From positions 2,010,001 to 2,074,000 of the forward strand of contig WPIO01000015.1 in assembly GCA_009760855.2 (NCBI GenBank): a stretch of DNA of 64,000 nt. Reading direction: 5' to 3'. Numbering within the stretch: the stretch's first letter is position 1; each line of letters begins with the position of its first letter. A program made the position numbers and the translations under genes. The DNA comes from Cristatella mucedo. Taxonomy: Eukaryota > Bryozoa > Phylactolaemata > Cristatellidae. Below, piece by piece: positions 1 through 11,049 of the stretch. The notes under the pieces were generated by a model that saw only the letters and a program-made list of their open reading frames with translations, was not told where the DNA came from and ran no database searches.

Positions 1-1950
1 AGTGCACTTAGAAATAGGAAGACTGCTCGATAGCATCCAAATTAGAAGCATTTTGGAAGCCTTTTAAATTACTTTTGCTTCACTGTAGGGGATGGAGGCT
101 ACTATTTTTCTTCGTTTGGTATCCGAATTATGGGTCAACCCCGAACGTTTGCCCGAGCCGGACGCACATAACAACCACTTCTTTGGCCATTGAAAAGTGG
201 GTGGTGCCATAATGACAGGCAAATGTAAGCCAGTGCAGAATGCTAACCGTTCAGACTCCAGCTAGGCAAGACTGTGTCAGTCACTGGTTTCTTGTAATGA
301 GTGTCGAATGCGTGCTCTAAGAAGCATTGTGCTGCTGCCACTGCAAGCTGATGCCGCCACCGAAGTTGACACAGCACACTGCTCGTTTCATCAACACATC
401 GATTGCATGCCGAGCAGACGACTATGTGGTGGTGTGTGGTGGAGGCTTTTGAACTACTGAATCATGCCTTGCAGATTGCTAGTTGCAGTCGACCGATGCT
501 TAAACGCCAGCCAGCAATTTTCTAGAGCACCGTGAAGCCTGTCGAATAGCGGGACCAGGCACACTTTTTCACAACGGGTAGAGGAGAGGCGTCGCATATC
601 TAGCAGCCTCCCATGTTGAGCATGCTAGTTAACAGGAGCAGCTGGTTGGCTATCCACAGTGCAGCTACTGAGGATTCATCAGTTCTTCCTCTTAATGGGT
701 AGAGGATTGATATCTGATAGCAGTAGCCGGTGCCCTTGGTATGCAGCAACTTGTATTTTGTTTCGAAGTTTAGCAAGTGGGAGTAAGCAGGCAACTTACG
801 TTGCCGGCTGTTCACTGTCCTAATTAAGCTTTTTAAGATAACTGAAAGTATTTTCCTAGTAATTCGTTGACCTGACGATTTCTTTGCAATTACGAATAAC
901 TGTTTCGTTTGATACGGGCAAGTGTGCTTTTAATGTGACTGTCTGTGCTCATTCGATATTTGCCATTATTATTAGCTACTGCTCTTGACCGTTTGCTGTC
1001 GATTTCCCTGCTATTCTTCTTGGCGATTGACCAAGCTGTTGCCACGTTAGAGCTTGCTAACGGTTCATTCATTTTGCTATTTCCTCACAGGATGCGTGGC
1101 GATTTAAAGCACGCCTTGCAAGAGGAGCTCAGATCAACCTCTGAAGCTGCTGCTACGCCCTTCTATTATATCTGAAGACAATGGCGATAATCAAATCCCA
1201 AATCGTTTCTGCACAGGCATTACCCTGTAGCTGCCCCAAAGAGATTGTGTGCTGGGTCTTCTGATCGATCGATTGATGAGTGTTTAACTAGTTTGAAACA
1301 CCACAAATATAATTATTTACATCATGTAGCTGCTTGCACCCTGCTTCATTATTGTGAGGTTTTATTCTATTATAAGATTCGTCAAATTTATCTCATCAGT
1401 AGAGTGCTGTCATTTTGATTAAGTCATCAACATTCCGAATTTTCTTCCTGGCATCTAACTGCTGCTGAGCGAGCTAATCTCGACAGAGTTGGTAACAAAG
1501 ATGTGTTGGTCATTAAGCCGTCGATACTAACCGAGTTTGCTATCACGTGTTTCGTTGATGTCATTTGCTATAACATCTTACTGTATTGCAAGTTGCTGGA
1601 AGGACTGCCAATGGAATCCACTTTATAGCATGGATGCATGCACACTTGACTGAAAGGACTTCATTTCATATTTAAATCCTTTATTGGGAGCTAATGTGGC
1701 CCATATTTTTTCCGTTTGGTTGATCGGCTTGTGAGCATCTTTAGGCTTTACTTCCACATGCCTCTGAAAAGCTAGCCGGTGTTCAAGAGCTGGCTCACTT
1801 TTCTAGCATTGGGTTAATACATCAAATGAACTCTATAAAAAGCAGTTAGCACCAGCTGTGCAAGATCCCTCCTAAAGCACTATCCAGCAATGCATCCCTG
1901 TGCGAAACATACATTTGATTCATGGCTTGCTTGCCTAGCATGGCAGTCAT
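1..1950. other. No gene recognised
   Basis: AT-leaning sequence. The open frames are short (at most 76 codons), overlap on both strands and match no family I know. I see no RNA gene, long repeat or exon of the downstream ABC transporter here. An exon of an unrelated gene cannot be excluded without transcript data. Confidence 0.5.
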
Positions 1951-1959
1951 CGTGATAGT

Positions 1960-2870
1960 TATAGTCTTTTGTGTGGCACCCAAGAGAAGCAATACTCGGT
2001 CCAGGAGCTATCATTTCACTTCAAGAGATGTATTAGCCGTGAGTTAATGAAAAGCAGGGTTTCATGCTTAGACGAGAATGTAAAAGCATACCAGTATTAG
2101 GCATAGACAAGAATGCAAATGCACACAAGAAGACGCCCATGACCCTTGGTTAGTAAGGCCGCTGCTTAGTGAAATGCACTGAATCATGCACAGATAAGCA
2201 TGCAAGAGGGAGCAGAGAAAGCTGAGTTGAACATAGCTTTAGCTGCATCTTTAGCTGATACTTCAATGATGCAAACTCAATGCAGGTGGTGGCAGAAGCC
2301 GAATTGAGTTCCAGACTTTTTGTGCATACGAGCGGAATACTCGATTACCAAGAGATTTTAATTTCGTGCGAGGAACGGCAACAGCGAGATCACTGGAGCC
2401 AAAGATCGGGCGGTGTGAGAGCACACCGTACGAGCAATGTCGGATAGGTAGGCTGGTGCAAGCAAGTGAAGCGACCTGTTGGCTAGAGAGAATCTTGAAG
2501 TCGATTCGATAGTTGATTGGTAGTCAGTGAAGTTTAAATATAAGTGAGGCGATGTGGCTGTTATGCCGTTGACACCAGGCCAGACGAGCTGCTCAGTTAT
2601 GCACTAATTGCAGACGAAGGGCACAGACTTTAGGCCTCGTGCAAAGCGAATTGCAGTGACAGACCATGATGTCGCAGACGAAAGAACTATTTTGGCTATC
2701 ATACTCTTTTCTACTCATGCCCTAGTGTGGTCAGTATTTCTCAGCTGAAATGAGATCGAATTGATATTGAAGGTAATGAGCTCATTCAATAGCAAGTCCT
2801 TTGGAACAGCCTACATTACAAGCTGTCTCCATAGTGCTGCTAAATAAATGAATCTTGAGGGTGAGGTCTT
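1960..2870 (-). mobile_element. Old LINE fragment, minus strand (family C)
   Basis: Read on the minus strand, the stretch near 2,490-2,560 matches the 'LHWLP...RIDFK' part of the RT-distal region seen in better LINE copies in this window. The piece near 2,165-2,215 resembles 3' segments of minus-strand copies at about 50,285 and 62,530 ('tgaatcatgcac'). It is frame-broken throughout. The 5' boundary is not clear. Confidence 0.45.
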
Positions 2871-4387
2871 AAAACTTTGTAATTATCTTAGGATCAATCC
2901 GGATCTAACCTTTGCTAATAGATCTGTGTAGATACAGATTTCGTTATCTTGTTCCGTCCAATTAAGGAGTTGCAGCAGGCGCCTTATTGCTACTCAGAAC
3001 GAAGTTTAGGAATGCACGGAGGCAAAGTAATCTCCCCTTGAAAACATATGATTTATCTCCCAGAAAGCTTAACAATCATTCGCATTACGAAAACCGATCG
3101 AATTTTTATCGTGAAAATTTTCAAACAAGCAACATAGGCAAATTTAGCTATTTTTCTTGTAATAATGGATTTGATCTTGGCCCTCAGACGTCCATGGACA
3201 GTCTGTCTAGTCACGGTCTGTGCCAAACAAGAAAATCTTAAAAGTGCGACAGATCCAAGCCTATAGATTATAAAAATATCAAATATCTCAACTGATGCAC
3301 TACACTTTTCTGATATGATTTCTACATAAAAAGGAAATAATTCTTTGACATTAAATGAAGAAAAGTGAAAGCAGATAATCAAGTTCAAGGATGTTCGGAG
3401 AGCTTGGGTAGCGATACTGACAGCAAAGGGACACGCTTCAGCCGACCATGTTTGTGTCTCAAAGCCCGGCCAAACTCGGTGCCAAAGTTCTACAAATGTT
3501 GGTGTTGAGAATAGAATTGGCGGGACTCGTGCCTCAATCAGTCAAACGATAGGCTGCCCAATCGAGTCCTATTGGTCCTGCCATGACCACATTTTGCCGA
3601 GAAGTATTCTCGGCGAAAACAAGCAGTCGGTACTAGAAGCGCCACCCTTTCTTGCAAGCGAGACTGCAGGAGGCGCGGCGGCAGGACGGCACGACGGGCG
3701 AAAGGTGAAGTATACGGTTTTATTTATACCTGATAACGTTTCCCGTATGGGCAATAAAGTATGCCACAACAGTACTTACATCGAAGAACTCGATTAGAAA
3801 AAAATGAGTCAAGACTGACGTGCGAAATTTCACGTCAGTCGGTCGTATATAATGGCCGAGTATTTTTAATTTATAAAGCACAACTATTGTTGAGAAAACG
3901 CTTCTAAAGTGGCATGGAAGGACGCCAAAGCATATAAGTCGGTGTAACAAAGCCCGATTAAATCAGAAACTTAATGAGAGGGTCAAGCACATACAAAAGA
4001 ACGTATACTCAAGTTTCATGTTGATCTGCCAGCTATTAATCTATCTATGATAATTGCATCTTTGTGTTTTGTTGTAAAATCTATTAGCTATTTGCCTGAA
4101 AATGCCCTTTAAGATAGCTTTCCGCTTTCATGAACTTTTTTAATTCCTACGATATTTAGGGAAAAGCTGGGCTCCGGATCTGAAGTTAGAGGTCGGATGG
4201 TCGGCAAGCATTCGGCTGGATAGGGTGGTTGAAAAATTTATTGAAACAATGCCGGAAGGCCGGTATAACTTTTTTTCAGGGACAACTCTTCTCTGGCTAG
4301 TAGGCTAAGGGCTAAGAGCCTAGGTTTTAATTTAGAATCGCAAAATTTGAATCTGATTTGAAAATTGGTGCTTGACCTAGCTGAACA
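2871..4387. other. No gene recognised; one perfect hairpin
   Basis: No coding region, RNA gene or known repeat recognised. A perfect 10-bp inverted repeat (gactgacgtg / cacgtcagtc) with an 8-nt loop lies at 3,813-3,840, with no gene context to suggest a role. Confidence 0.45.
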
Positions 4388-4520
4388 CTATGAAATAAAT
4401 ATGTCGTTTCACTTCCTGGTGTCAATCTCTAAGCCAGGCGTAAAACACATTCCATTATTTGATTCTACGGAACTTGTATGATTAGTTGGATTTATTGACG
4501 AAACGAAGTCTTCACGATGG
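4388..4520 (-). repeat. Possible LTR remnant (3' side of the Gypsy-like element)
   Basis: This stretch shares a direct, diverged match with 9,737-9,880: both hold 'aataaat', then 'ttcacttcctg', then a 'caatc...ctaagcca' block, and further on an 'attctac' block. The two lie just outside the element's coding remains, as LTRs would. The ends and target duplication were not resolved. Confidence 0.4.
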
Positions 4521-4832
4521 CTGCAATGTCCTTTCGCTGAACAACTGCTTCTGGGTAGTACATTCTAGCAAAATAGAGCGTCCCGTATACCCCGAAGTGA
4601 CGAAGACTGGAAATTTCTCAGGTCTGTATATTAAAGAACACAGCTGGGCACTGGCCTGTCCGTAGACCACAGCCATCAGCTGTTAAACCCTGAGGTGGGT
4701 TAGGGCACTACCGGTCTGCCTGCACCGGCAGTGTGCCGGCGTTCCCAGCGATCTGAATCATGCACAGGGAACCACACCTGCTTTGGGAGAGACAGCCGAC
4801 ATTGACCCTCAGGCACTTCTGAGACACCCGGG

Positions 4833-5430
4833 TCAGCTGGTCGGCTTTATTGTCAGACGATTGCCAGTAGACTGCCGAAATCTACACTCCGAATTTGGAT
4901 GCCGAGTCTGCAATCGATGCGTGCCTGCATCTGACGAGTGCCTCACACACGCTGTGGACTCGTACAGGCTTCCCCCAACCAGCAGCGATCGGAGCGATCC
5001 GCGGAAAGTCGATGATTCAGTCCGAATTCCCACCTGGCTCAAGGACCAAGCAATTGCTAGGTTGAGGCCCTTGATGACGGCATCCAACTCAGCAAGATTG
5101 ATTGAATACGATGACTGCTTTTCGCAGTGAGGAGGCATCCTGTTCTATCTTTCCTTCTGTCTTCAGGCACACACCGATGGCAAGGCTGCTGGCATCACAT
5201 CAAACGATGCCACTATCTAGTTTCGGCACATTCCAACTGCGTGAAACAGGATCATTGACATGCAGCCGCGGCAGCAATTCCTGCGCCACGGCTGTCATTT
5301 GCACCAATGACTGTGTCCCAGCCGACATCGCCAGTTGCTCTCTTCTGGGCGAAGCCAGCCAGAAGGAAATCGCCATCGGGAAATTTTCTATCAGCAGCTG
5401 ACCGCACCACAAAAACATCTGTCCTCGCAT
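4833..5430 (-). pseudogene. RNase H region of the Gypsy-like element, broken
   Basis: The minus-strand frame at 5,138-4,833 has 'INLAELDAVIKGLNLA', typical of the RNase H domain of Gypsy-type polyproteins, which cuts the RNA strand of the RNA:DNA hybrid during reverse transcription. A second frame at 5,430-5,200 holds the upstream part ('DPVSRSWNVPKLDSG'). The two are out of frame with each other, so the region is not translatable as one piece. Confidence 0.6.
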
Positions 5431-5482
5431 CAGGCAACGAGCTCAGTATGTCATCGCATGATCGCGACGCCAACGAAGCTAC

Positions 5483-5967
5483 TCATCTTTCCTCAGCAAA
5501 CGCGAAGGCCAAGAATCCTTCCACCAACGAGGCTTTCGGTTTTTTTTCCTCCAGACCAAATCTTCGCAAGTCGATGACCTTGGCATTTGAGACGAAGGTG
5601 TTGTCAACAAGCGAATCAGTGCCCTGGCGAACTCGCTCGTTCATGGACAGGACCTTTGCCAGGATCGAGGTCCTTATTTTCGGGGCAACATTAAGTCTGA
5701 AACCTAGCAGTGTGAGGCAGTACCGACGACCTGTTATTGCCAGAGAGCTGGGTGAATAGGCACCCATAAATACGCCTTTCGCAAGTAAATTATGCTCACA
5801 CTATCGCCCAGCCGTCGCCATGCTCTGAGCTCATATACATCTCTGCCAGCAGTGTGACTGGAGATGAACTGATTCAAGTACTCTGTAGTTCTCTGTAGTA
5901 CTCTGTAGTTCATCACCGGCCTTACCTTACACTTGCTTGCCTGTACGACGGCCATCAGCGTGATCAA
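5483..5967 (-). pseudogene. Reverse transcriptase region of the Gypsy-like element, broken
   Basis: Two minus-strand frames carry consecutive parts of an LTR-element RT. Frame 5,967-5,734 has 'KVRPVMNYRVL' and 'LRAWRRLGDSVSIIYLRKAY', the fingers/palm start. Frame 5,767-5,483 has 'LLGFRLNVAPKI' and then the active-site region. The expected YVDD box reads LVDN, so the second catalytic aspartate is lost. The frame change near 5,750 also breaks the gene. The closest relatives I know are Gypsy-type pol proteins found in many invertebrates. Confidence 0.7.
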
Positions 5968-6033
5968 GCCACCATAATGGCGAATGAATGGTTGTAGCTA
6001 GCCATTCTTGATCCACTCTTCTACTTCTTTTTC

Positions 6034-6541
6034 CTAATCGGCACGAATTTCCTCTACTACGTGGTAAGACGTGGTATGGTTTGTCAAGTCGGGCTTGACA
6101 GCTCGATTTGTCCATTCCCACTTTATTGAACAGCGACCCTGATGAAACACTGACTTGAAGCCCCTGTCTTCAGCAATCAGCACCTCAGCAGTCGATGCTA
6201 CTATAACCCGCTCGGCAAGAGCAGACGCCACCGGTGCTGCATCGGCATGCACTGGCGTTCAAACAGCTCTCTGGCCTCGAGAACTAAACTTGGCCGGCAG
6301 AGGGACCAATAAGCACACCACCCAATAACTCAATAGCGTCCATACCGAGTAGCAACCCGATTACGGGAACGACATTCGACAGTACGGATTCCAGCAATAT
6401 CTTTCTCCCGTAGAGAGCTACTGTTATGCTTGTGCGGGCAGTCATGCACAGATCAAGACCGCTCAGGCAGATGCTCTTTATTACGGAAACGCGGAACCAG
6501 GCAGCACGGCCAGCACGCTGGCGTGGAAGCAGCTGCTGCAA
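6034..6541 (-). pseudogene. Protease-like and linker region of the Gypsy-like element
   Basis: Minus frame 6,541-6,284 contains 'VVPVIGLLLGMDAIELLGGV', like the end of the retropepsin domain of Gypsy-type pol. Minus frame 6,252-6,034 ('KSVFHQGRCSIKWEWT' ... 'TSYHVVEEIRAD') matches the segment that links protease to RT. The frames do not join, in keeping with a decayed element. Confidence 0.55.
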
Positions 6542-7142
6542 ATGGGTCTGCTGTTCTCGCCCCAGCGGCTTCCACCGGACTGTCTGCTCTCATGGTACAG
6601 AAGACACAACATCCTCTCTTCCCATGAGAAGCCGACTACGCATCGGTCGGCTTCTGAAAGTATAGAAAAACAAGCGAGAAGCTAAATACAGCATACGATG
6701 GCAAGTTAGAGAAAATCGCAAGAAAACACAGATTTTTAAGTGTCAGGTACAAAAAATGTCCTCACTGGCCTAGAGGCTACGTGACAACTTCTCGATGGAG
6801 GCACACCAAACCACGGCCATTGGTGACCAGTTGGATACGTAGGCCACCAGCTTTAAGTCACCAATGGGGCATAGCCAGCGGTCCTTTCCGACAACCAGGG
6901 ATTGGGTGCATGTCTCTTCCCTCTGCCGCACGGGTTTCGAATGTCTCCGTTGCACTGGCAGCCACTTTTATGTCGCCGGCTCTACTCGTCACAGTAGCAG
7001 TCGTGGCAGCACTAACCAGCACCACAGCAGCTCCGATCAGCGTCGCAGTATTGCCGACTAGCATCGTGCCAGCACATCCCAGCATTGACTTCGCAGTGAA
7101 CCTGTGTAGCGGCGCTGACCGGCGTAGAAGCAGTGACTTGCT

Positions 7143-8625
7143 AAGCAGCTAGTTGAACATATTGAAAATAATGAAATTTCAGAAACATTTCAATCAGAGT
7201 TCAAGAGGCAGCAATCTACTGAAACTGCTCTCCTCCGTGTTAACAATGACATTCTACGTGGCAAAGAAGACGAGAATGTCACTGCCCTAGCTCTGCTAGA
7301 TCTGTCTGCTGCCTTCGACACCATTGATCACGAAGTTCTGCTTGAACGATTGAGAACAACGATCGGTCTGGCAGACAAAGCACTGGCGTGGTTTAAATCA
7401 TACTTGTCTGATCGTGTTCAATCCGTGTCGTGTGGGGTTCAGGTCTCAAACACGAGAAGGGTCACCTGTGGAGTCCCTCAAGGGTCTGTACTCGGTCCCT
7501 TGCTGTTCTCCGTTTATACACAACCTCTGGGAAAAGTGATTAAGGCCCATGGAATAGAATATCACTTCTATGCTGACGATACGCAGTTGTATTCCTCATT
7601 TGAACCGTCGGAATCTACTGCAGCAACTGAGAAACTGGATGCTTGCCTTGCCGATATTCGATCCTGGATGTCGGAAAACTTCCTGAAAAATAATGACAAT
7701 AAAACCAAACTGCTGCTCATAGGACACCCTAAGCATGTAGCTGGATTAAAAGGCTTTGCTGTTCTAATAGGTGATGCTATTGTGCGACCTTCACCACGTG
7801 CTTGTAATTTAGGTGTCGTGTTTGACAACTGCCTCAATTTCAAAAGCTTCATCCAGAAGACTGCCTCTACGACTAGCCACCACATCCGATCCCTGTCCAA
7901 GATTAAGAGCTGTCTCCCACGGTGGCTTGCAAAAAAATTAACTAGCTCTTTAGTTTTGTCTCGGCTTGATTATTGTAATTCCCTTTTGGCTGGGCTACCA
8001 AAGAAAGCTATTATGCCATAACAGCGGATTATGAATATGGCTGCAAGGCTGGTCTTCAAGTCCCAGCGGTTTGAGCATGTGTCACCTTTGCTGAAAGAGC
8101 TGGGATGGTTGCCGGTTGAGCAAAGGATACAGAGCAAGGTTCTTACGCTGACCCACCAGGCCCGCCATGGCTTGGCTTCTTCGTACCTAGCTGAACTGCT
8201 GCATCAGTTTCAGCCTGTTCGTGCCCTGAGGTCCTGTGTGGACAATAAATTAGCTTTTCTATTCCTCCGCTTGAAGACCGTTGGCGACAGAAGCTTTAGC
8301 TCTGCAGGTCCTAGACTGTGGAACTCGCTTCCACAATTCTTACGCAACGACAACTACTCTACTACTGCCGACTATGGCACATCTTTATCAGCGGTCCTGA
8401 GCTGCTACTTCAATGCTACTCACTACCTTAACTGCTCTCCGGACTCTGCTATGCCTCCCACTTTCTCTTTGTTGCGTGAGACGAAGTCTGTTGGCTACCG
8501 AATGCGTACCGAAAGCCGCTTAGGCTGTGAGTGCGCTATACAAAACTCTCCTGCATAACACCCACATGGTCTTTATGACTTTGTGGAGTTACAGACGGAG
8601 ATATATTACATTACATTACCTGTTG
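7143..8625 (+). mobile_element. LINE family A copy, 5'-truncated, inside the LTR element
   Basis: One reading frame runs from about 7,143 to 8,558 with a single in-frame stop at 8,019-8,021 (TAA where related copies have a leucine codon). It encodes RT from 'VEHIENN' through 'FDTIDHEVLL', '[14 protein letters not shown]' and the catalytic 'YADDTQLY', then the C-terminal 'RLWNSLPQFLR' region. RT motifs and tail type place it in the L2/CR1-like group of non-LTR retrotransposons, which copy by target-primed reverse transcription. The endonuclease half is missing. The 3' end carries a short TACAT-type repeat (about 8,600-8,625). This is the best-preserved family A copy here. Confidence 0.85.
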
Positions 8626-8818
8626 TCGGTGTCGCAGCGCTGCCCGTCGTAGCTGCGCTAGCTGGAGCAGCCCCGCAGACCGTTGCTGCAGCCCTGACCG
8701 TAGTCATAGCACTGTCCGTCGTAGCACCTGGAGGCATCTCAGGGCTTGTCATTGTCAAAACGATGGCCGTAGTCGAAGTCGTCTCGTTGCCGTCACCGGC
8801 GCCATCTCGGTGTCTTCC

Positions 8819-9160
8819 TCAGTGACCTCTACAACTACTGTTCTCTCGAGGACCTCTATTGTCCATTGTTGATACCATCACTAGGGCCTCATGCAGCTTG
8901 GCGTAGTCATCTTGCACTGCCTGCGGGAGCCAAGAGGCAAACGTGAAGGCCCCACCTGACATCGCATGGAGCAAAAACGAGTGCCATTTACTCGGTTCGT
9001 AGCTACTTTTTTTATCTCCCTCTCGAAACATCGCAGCCAGCCAACGAGGTCTCCGAAGCCAACGAGGTTCTGGGACGCTGCACAAGACATCTGGAAGGAC
9101 ATCATAGGCTCCTTCCGCCGAAATAGCTTGTTGTTCGGTTCTTGCACTCAGAGAGCCAGC
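8819..9160 (-). pseudogene. Gag-like region of the Gypsy-like element
   Basis: The minus frames hold 'FGDLVGWLR' and 'AMSGGAFTFASWLPQAVQDDYAKLHEAL', which fit the capsid-like N-terminal part of Gypsy-type Gag (a WL pair, then a GGAF segment, then a short helix). They sit in different frames. The position upstream of pol on the same strand supports the call. Assignment rests on pattern only. Confidence 0.45.
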
Positions 9161-9736
9161 CGGTGACCAACACCAACAGTTTATTATACGATGCACGGAG
9201 CAGAGCGGAGCAAGACCTCTTTCGCCCCTCTCTCCCATTCAACTCTGCTCTCCTAGACTACGGCTGTGCCCTGGCCGACCCCGATGACTCAGCCGAGGCG
9301 GACTACAGCTGCGCACCGGCCAACCCTAATTGGCAAATCCACCATAGGTTCACCAGCGGGTTGCCAGTGTAAACGCCACATCGCAGGCAGACCGCAGCTG
9401 TGCACTGGCCCATCTCGATGATTCTCCTATAGCTGTTCACCAGCGGTTTATCAGAGGAGCAGTACAGGCCTACTTATAACCCAACTACACAGTCAAAATA
9501 GCTTAACATGTTGTATTCAGACTGTGCTTCGAAGATAACTACCACCAAACCCAGTCATCGACCGAGTAGATTCGCGTCCAGCGAGATAATGCCCCTTCTT
9601 TCCATTGCCCGTCCCACTCGCCGACGGAAATCAATTAACCGGCTGTACAGCCTTCGCATGCCGCATCAGTCACAGCTGAGATGTTGGCTGCATGCTAACA
9701 CGATCTAGAAGCGGCACAGGCAGTCCACTCTCGATG

Positions 9737-9880
9737 CCTCAAATAAATGTTTCACTTCCTGCCTGGCAATCACTAAGCCAACTTGGTACACATCTCTAGA
9801 TATACTATTTATAACCAAATTCTACATGTCAGCAGGAATTGAATTCTTGAAGTATCTTTTAACGAAACCCGATGCATCCG
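9737..9880 (-). repeat. Possible LTR remnant (5' side of the Gypsy-like element)
   Basis: Direct, diverged match to 4,388-4,520, on the outer side of the gag-like remains. Between gag and this point (9,240-9,470) are about three loose copies of a 'gactacagctgtgc'-type unit. Boundaries are uncertain. Confidence 0.4.
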
Positions 9881-10339
9881 TGAGACTTGAGTCAAACTTA
9901 GGTCCCCATCCGACCCGGATCCAATAATATTTATAAGGAAGCTTGTAAACTCCTAACCCTAGCCTCTTCGGTGTAACCATACAAAATATATTGATATCTT
10001 ATTCCATCCTGATTACTTTTCTTTTTTTTTAACAATCTGTTGATTTGATCCTTGGTTTCTGTTGTGTGTCAGTGCCTTATTTGAGAGCAACGATTACCAA
10101 GCCTGCCAATTTTAGGGATCACTGCATTTAGTGACAGAGATGTGGATCATACTGAGGTGTATTTAAGAAAAGACAGCCATCTGCAGAGCACACCTATTTA
10201 TATAATATATCTTTGCATAAGCTGAGTCCATAGACTAACGACCATGATTTAAGTGAGAGATTCTGCATACACATTGATCCATGCATTTTTGACACCTCGT
10301 CTCGAATTTTATAGCTTAATGCTTTCTGGTCTACCGGCC

Positions 10340-10930
10340 TGTACAATCAGGTGATTTCGGTTGGTGCAAAACTCCGCAGCTGGGTTTATCTGTCGTGAGA
10401 AGTGCAAATGCTACAAAACACCACTTCTCGCCGACCTGCACTGCAACCAGTCGAATAGTATATCGAATTCAAGGTCTGGCACTTTGAGGTTCTTAACATT
10501 CTCTGGCTCCAGTCTACCTATCAGAACAACTTCCCCACTATGCTTCGCATCGTACTACCCGCTTTTTTTTACTCAAACCGTTAAGCTATACCTCGTACAA
10601 GCCTCGAATTTTGGAGACCGTGCCTTTAGTTCATGTGCTCCAAAAGCCTCGAACTCACTCCCGCCTTGCGTCATGAATCTTCTGACTTGACCACATCTGA
10701 AAAGAAACTAAAAAGCATATATTTACCACTGAATTTTGTGCGTCCGTGTGATCCGTCCTTGTGTTAATGCGTGCTGTCATTGTACATGATGCCGCTGCCC
10801 ATGTTTTACATGTTGATACCATCATGTCACCTCAAACCAGGTGATTTTTGTTGACGTTGTGCGTGCTAGTATTAATCGTCTGATCAAACTACCTTTCCAT
10901 CATAAGTAAGTTCTTTGAGGCCGAGATACA
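10340..10930 (+). mobile_element. LINE family B 3' fragment, heavily decayed
   Basis: The plus strand matches the end of family B: 'QNSAAGFICREK', 'LLADLHCNQ', 'GDRAFSSCAPKASNSLPPCV', then the family B 3' UTR with 'gtgctgtcat' and 'catgtcacc'. Many indels and stops. The 460 bp before it (9,880-10,340) show nothing recognisable. Confidence 0.65.
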
Positions 10931-11049
10931 TTTGTAATACTATTGTTATTATTATGAAAGTTGCATATAATTGATGGTTTGGATTACGACCTTTACTTTT
11001 TTTTTACATAGGATGAATATTAATGATCAAGAGCCCATGCTATTTCTCT

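Larger units (their letters stand above)
4388..9880 (-). mobile_element. Degenerate Gypsy-like LTR retrotransposon with a LINE inserted in it
   Basis: On the minus strand, from right to left, there are remains of a gag-like region (about 9,160-8,820), a protease-like region (6,541-6,284), a linker (6,252-6,034), reverse transcriptase (5,967-5,483) and RNase H (about 5,430-4,833). This is the gag-PR-RT-RH order of Gypsy-type elements. Frames shift between the pieces and the RT active site is damaged, so the element is dead. A plus-strand LINE (7,143-8,625) separates gag from pol. Possible LTR remnants flank it. No integrase was recognised; it may be lost. Confidence 0.7.
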
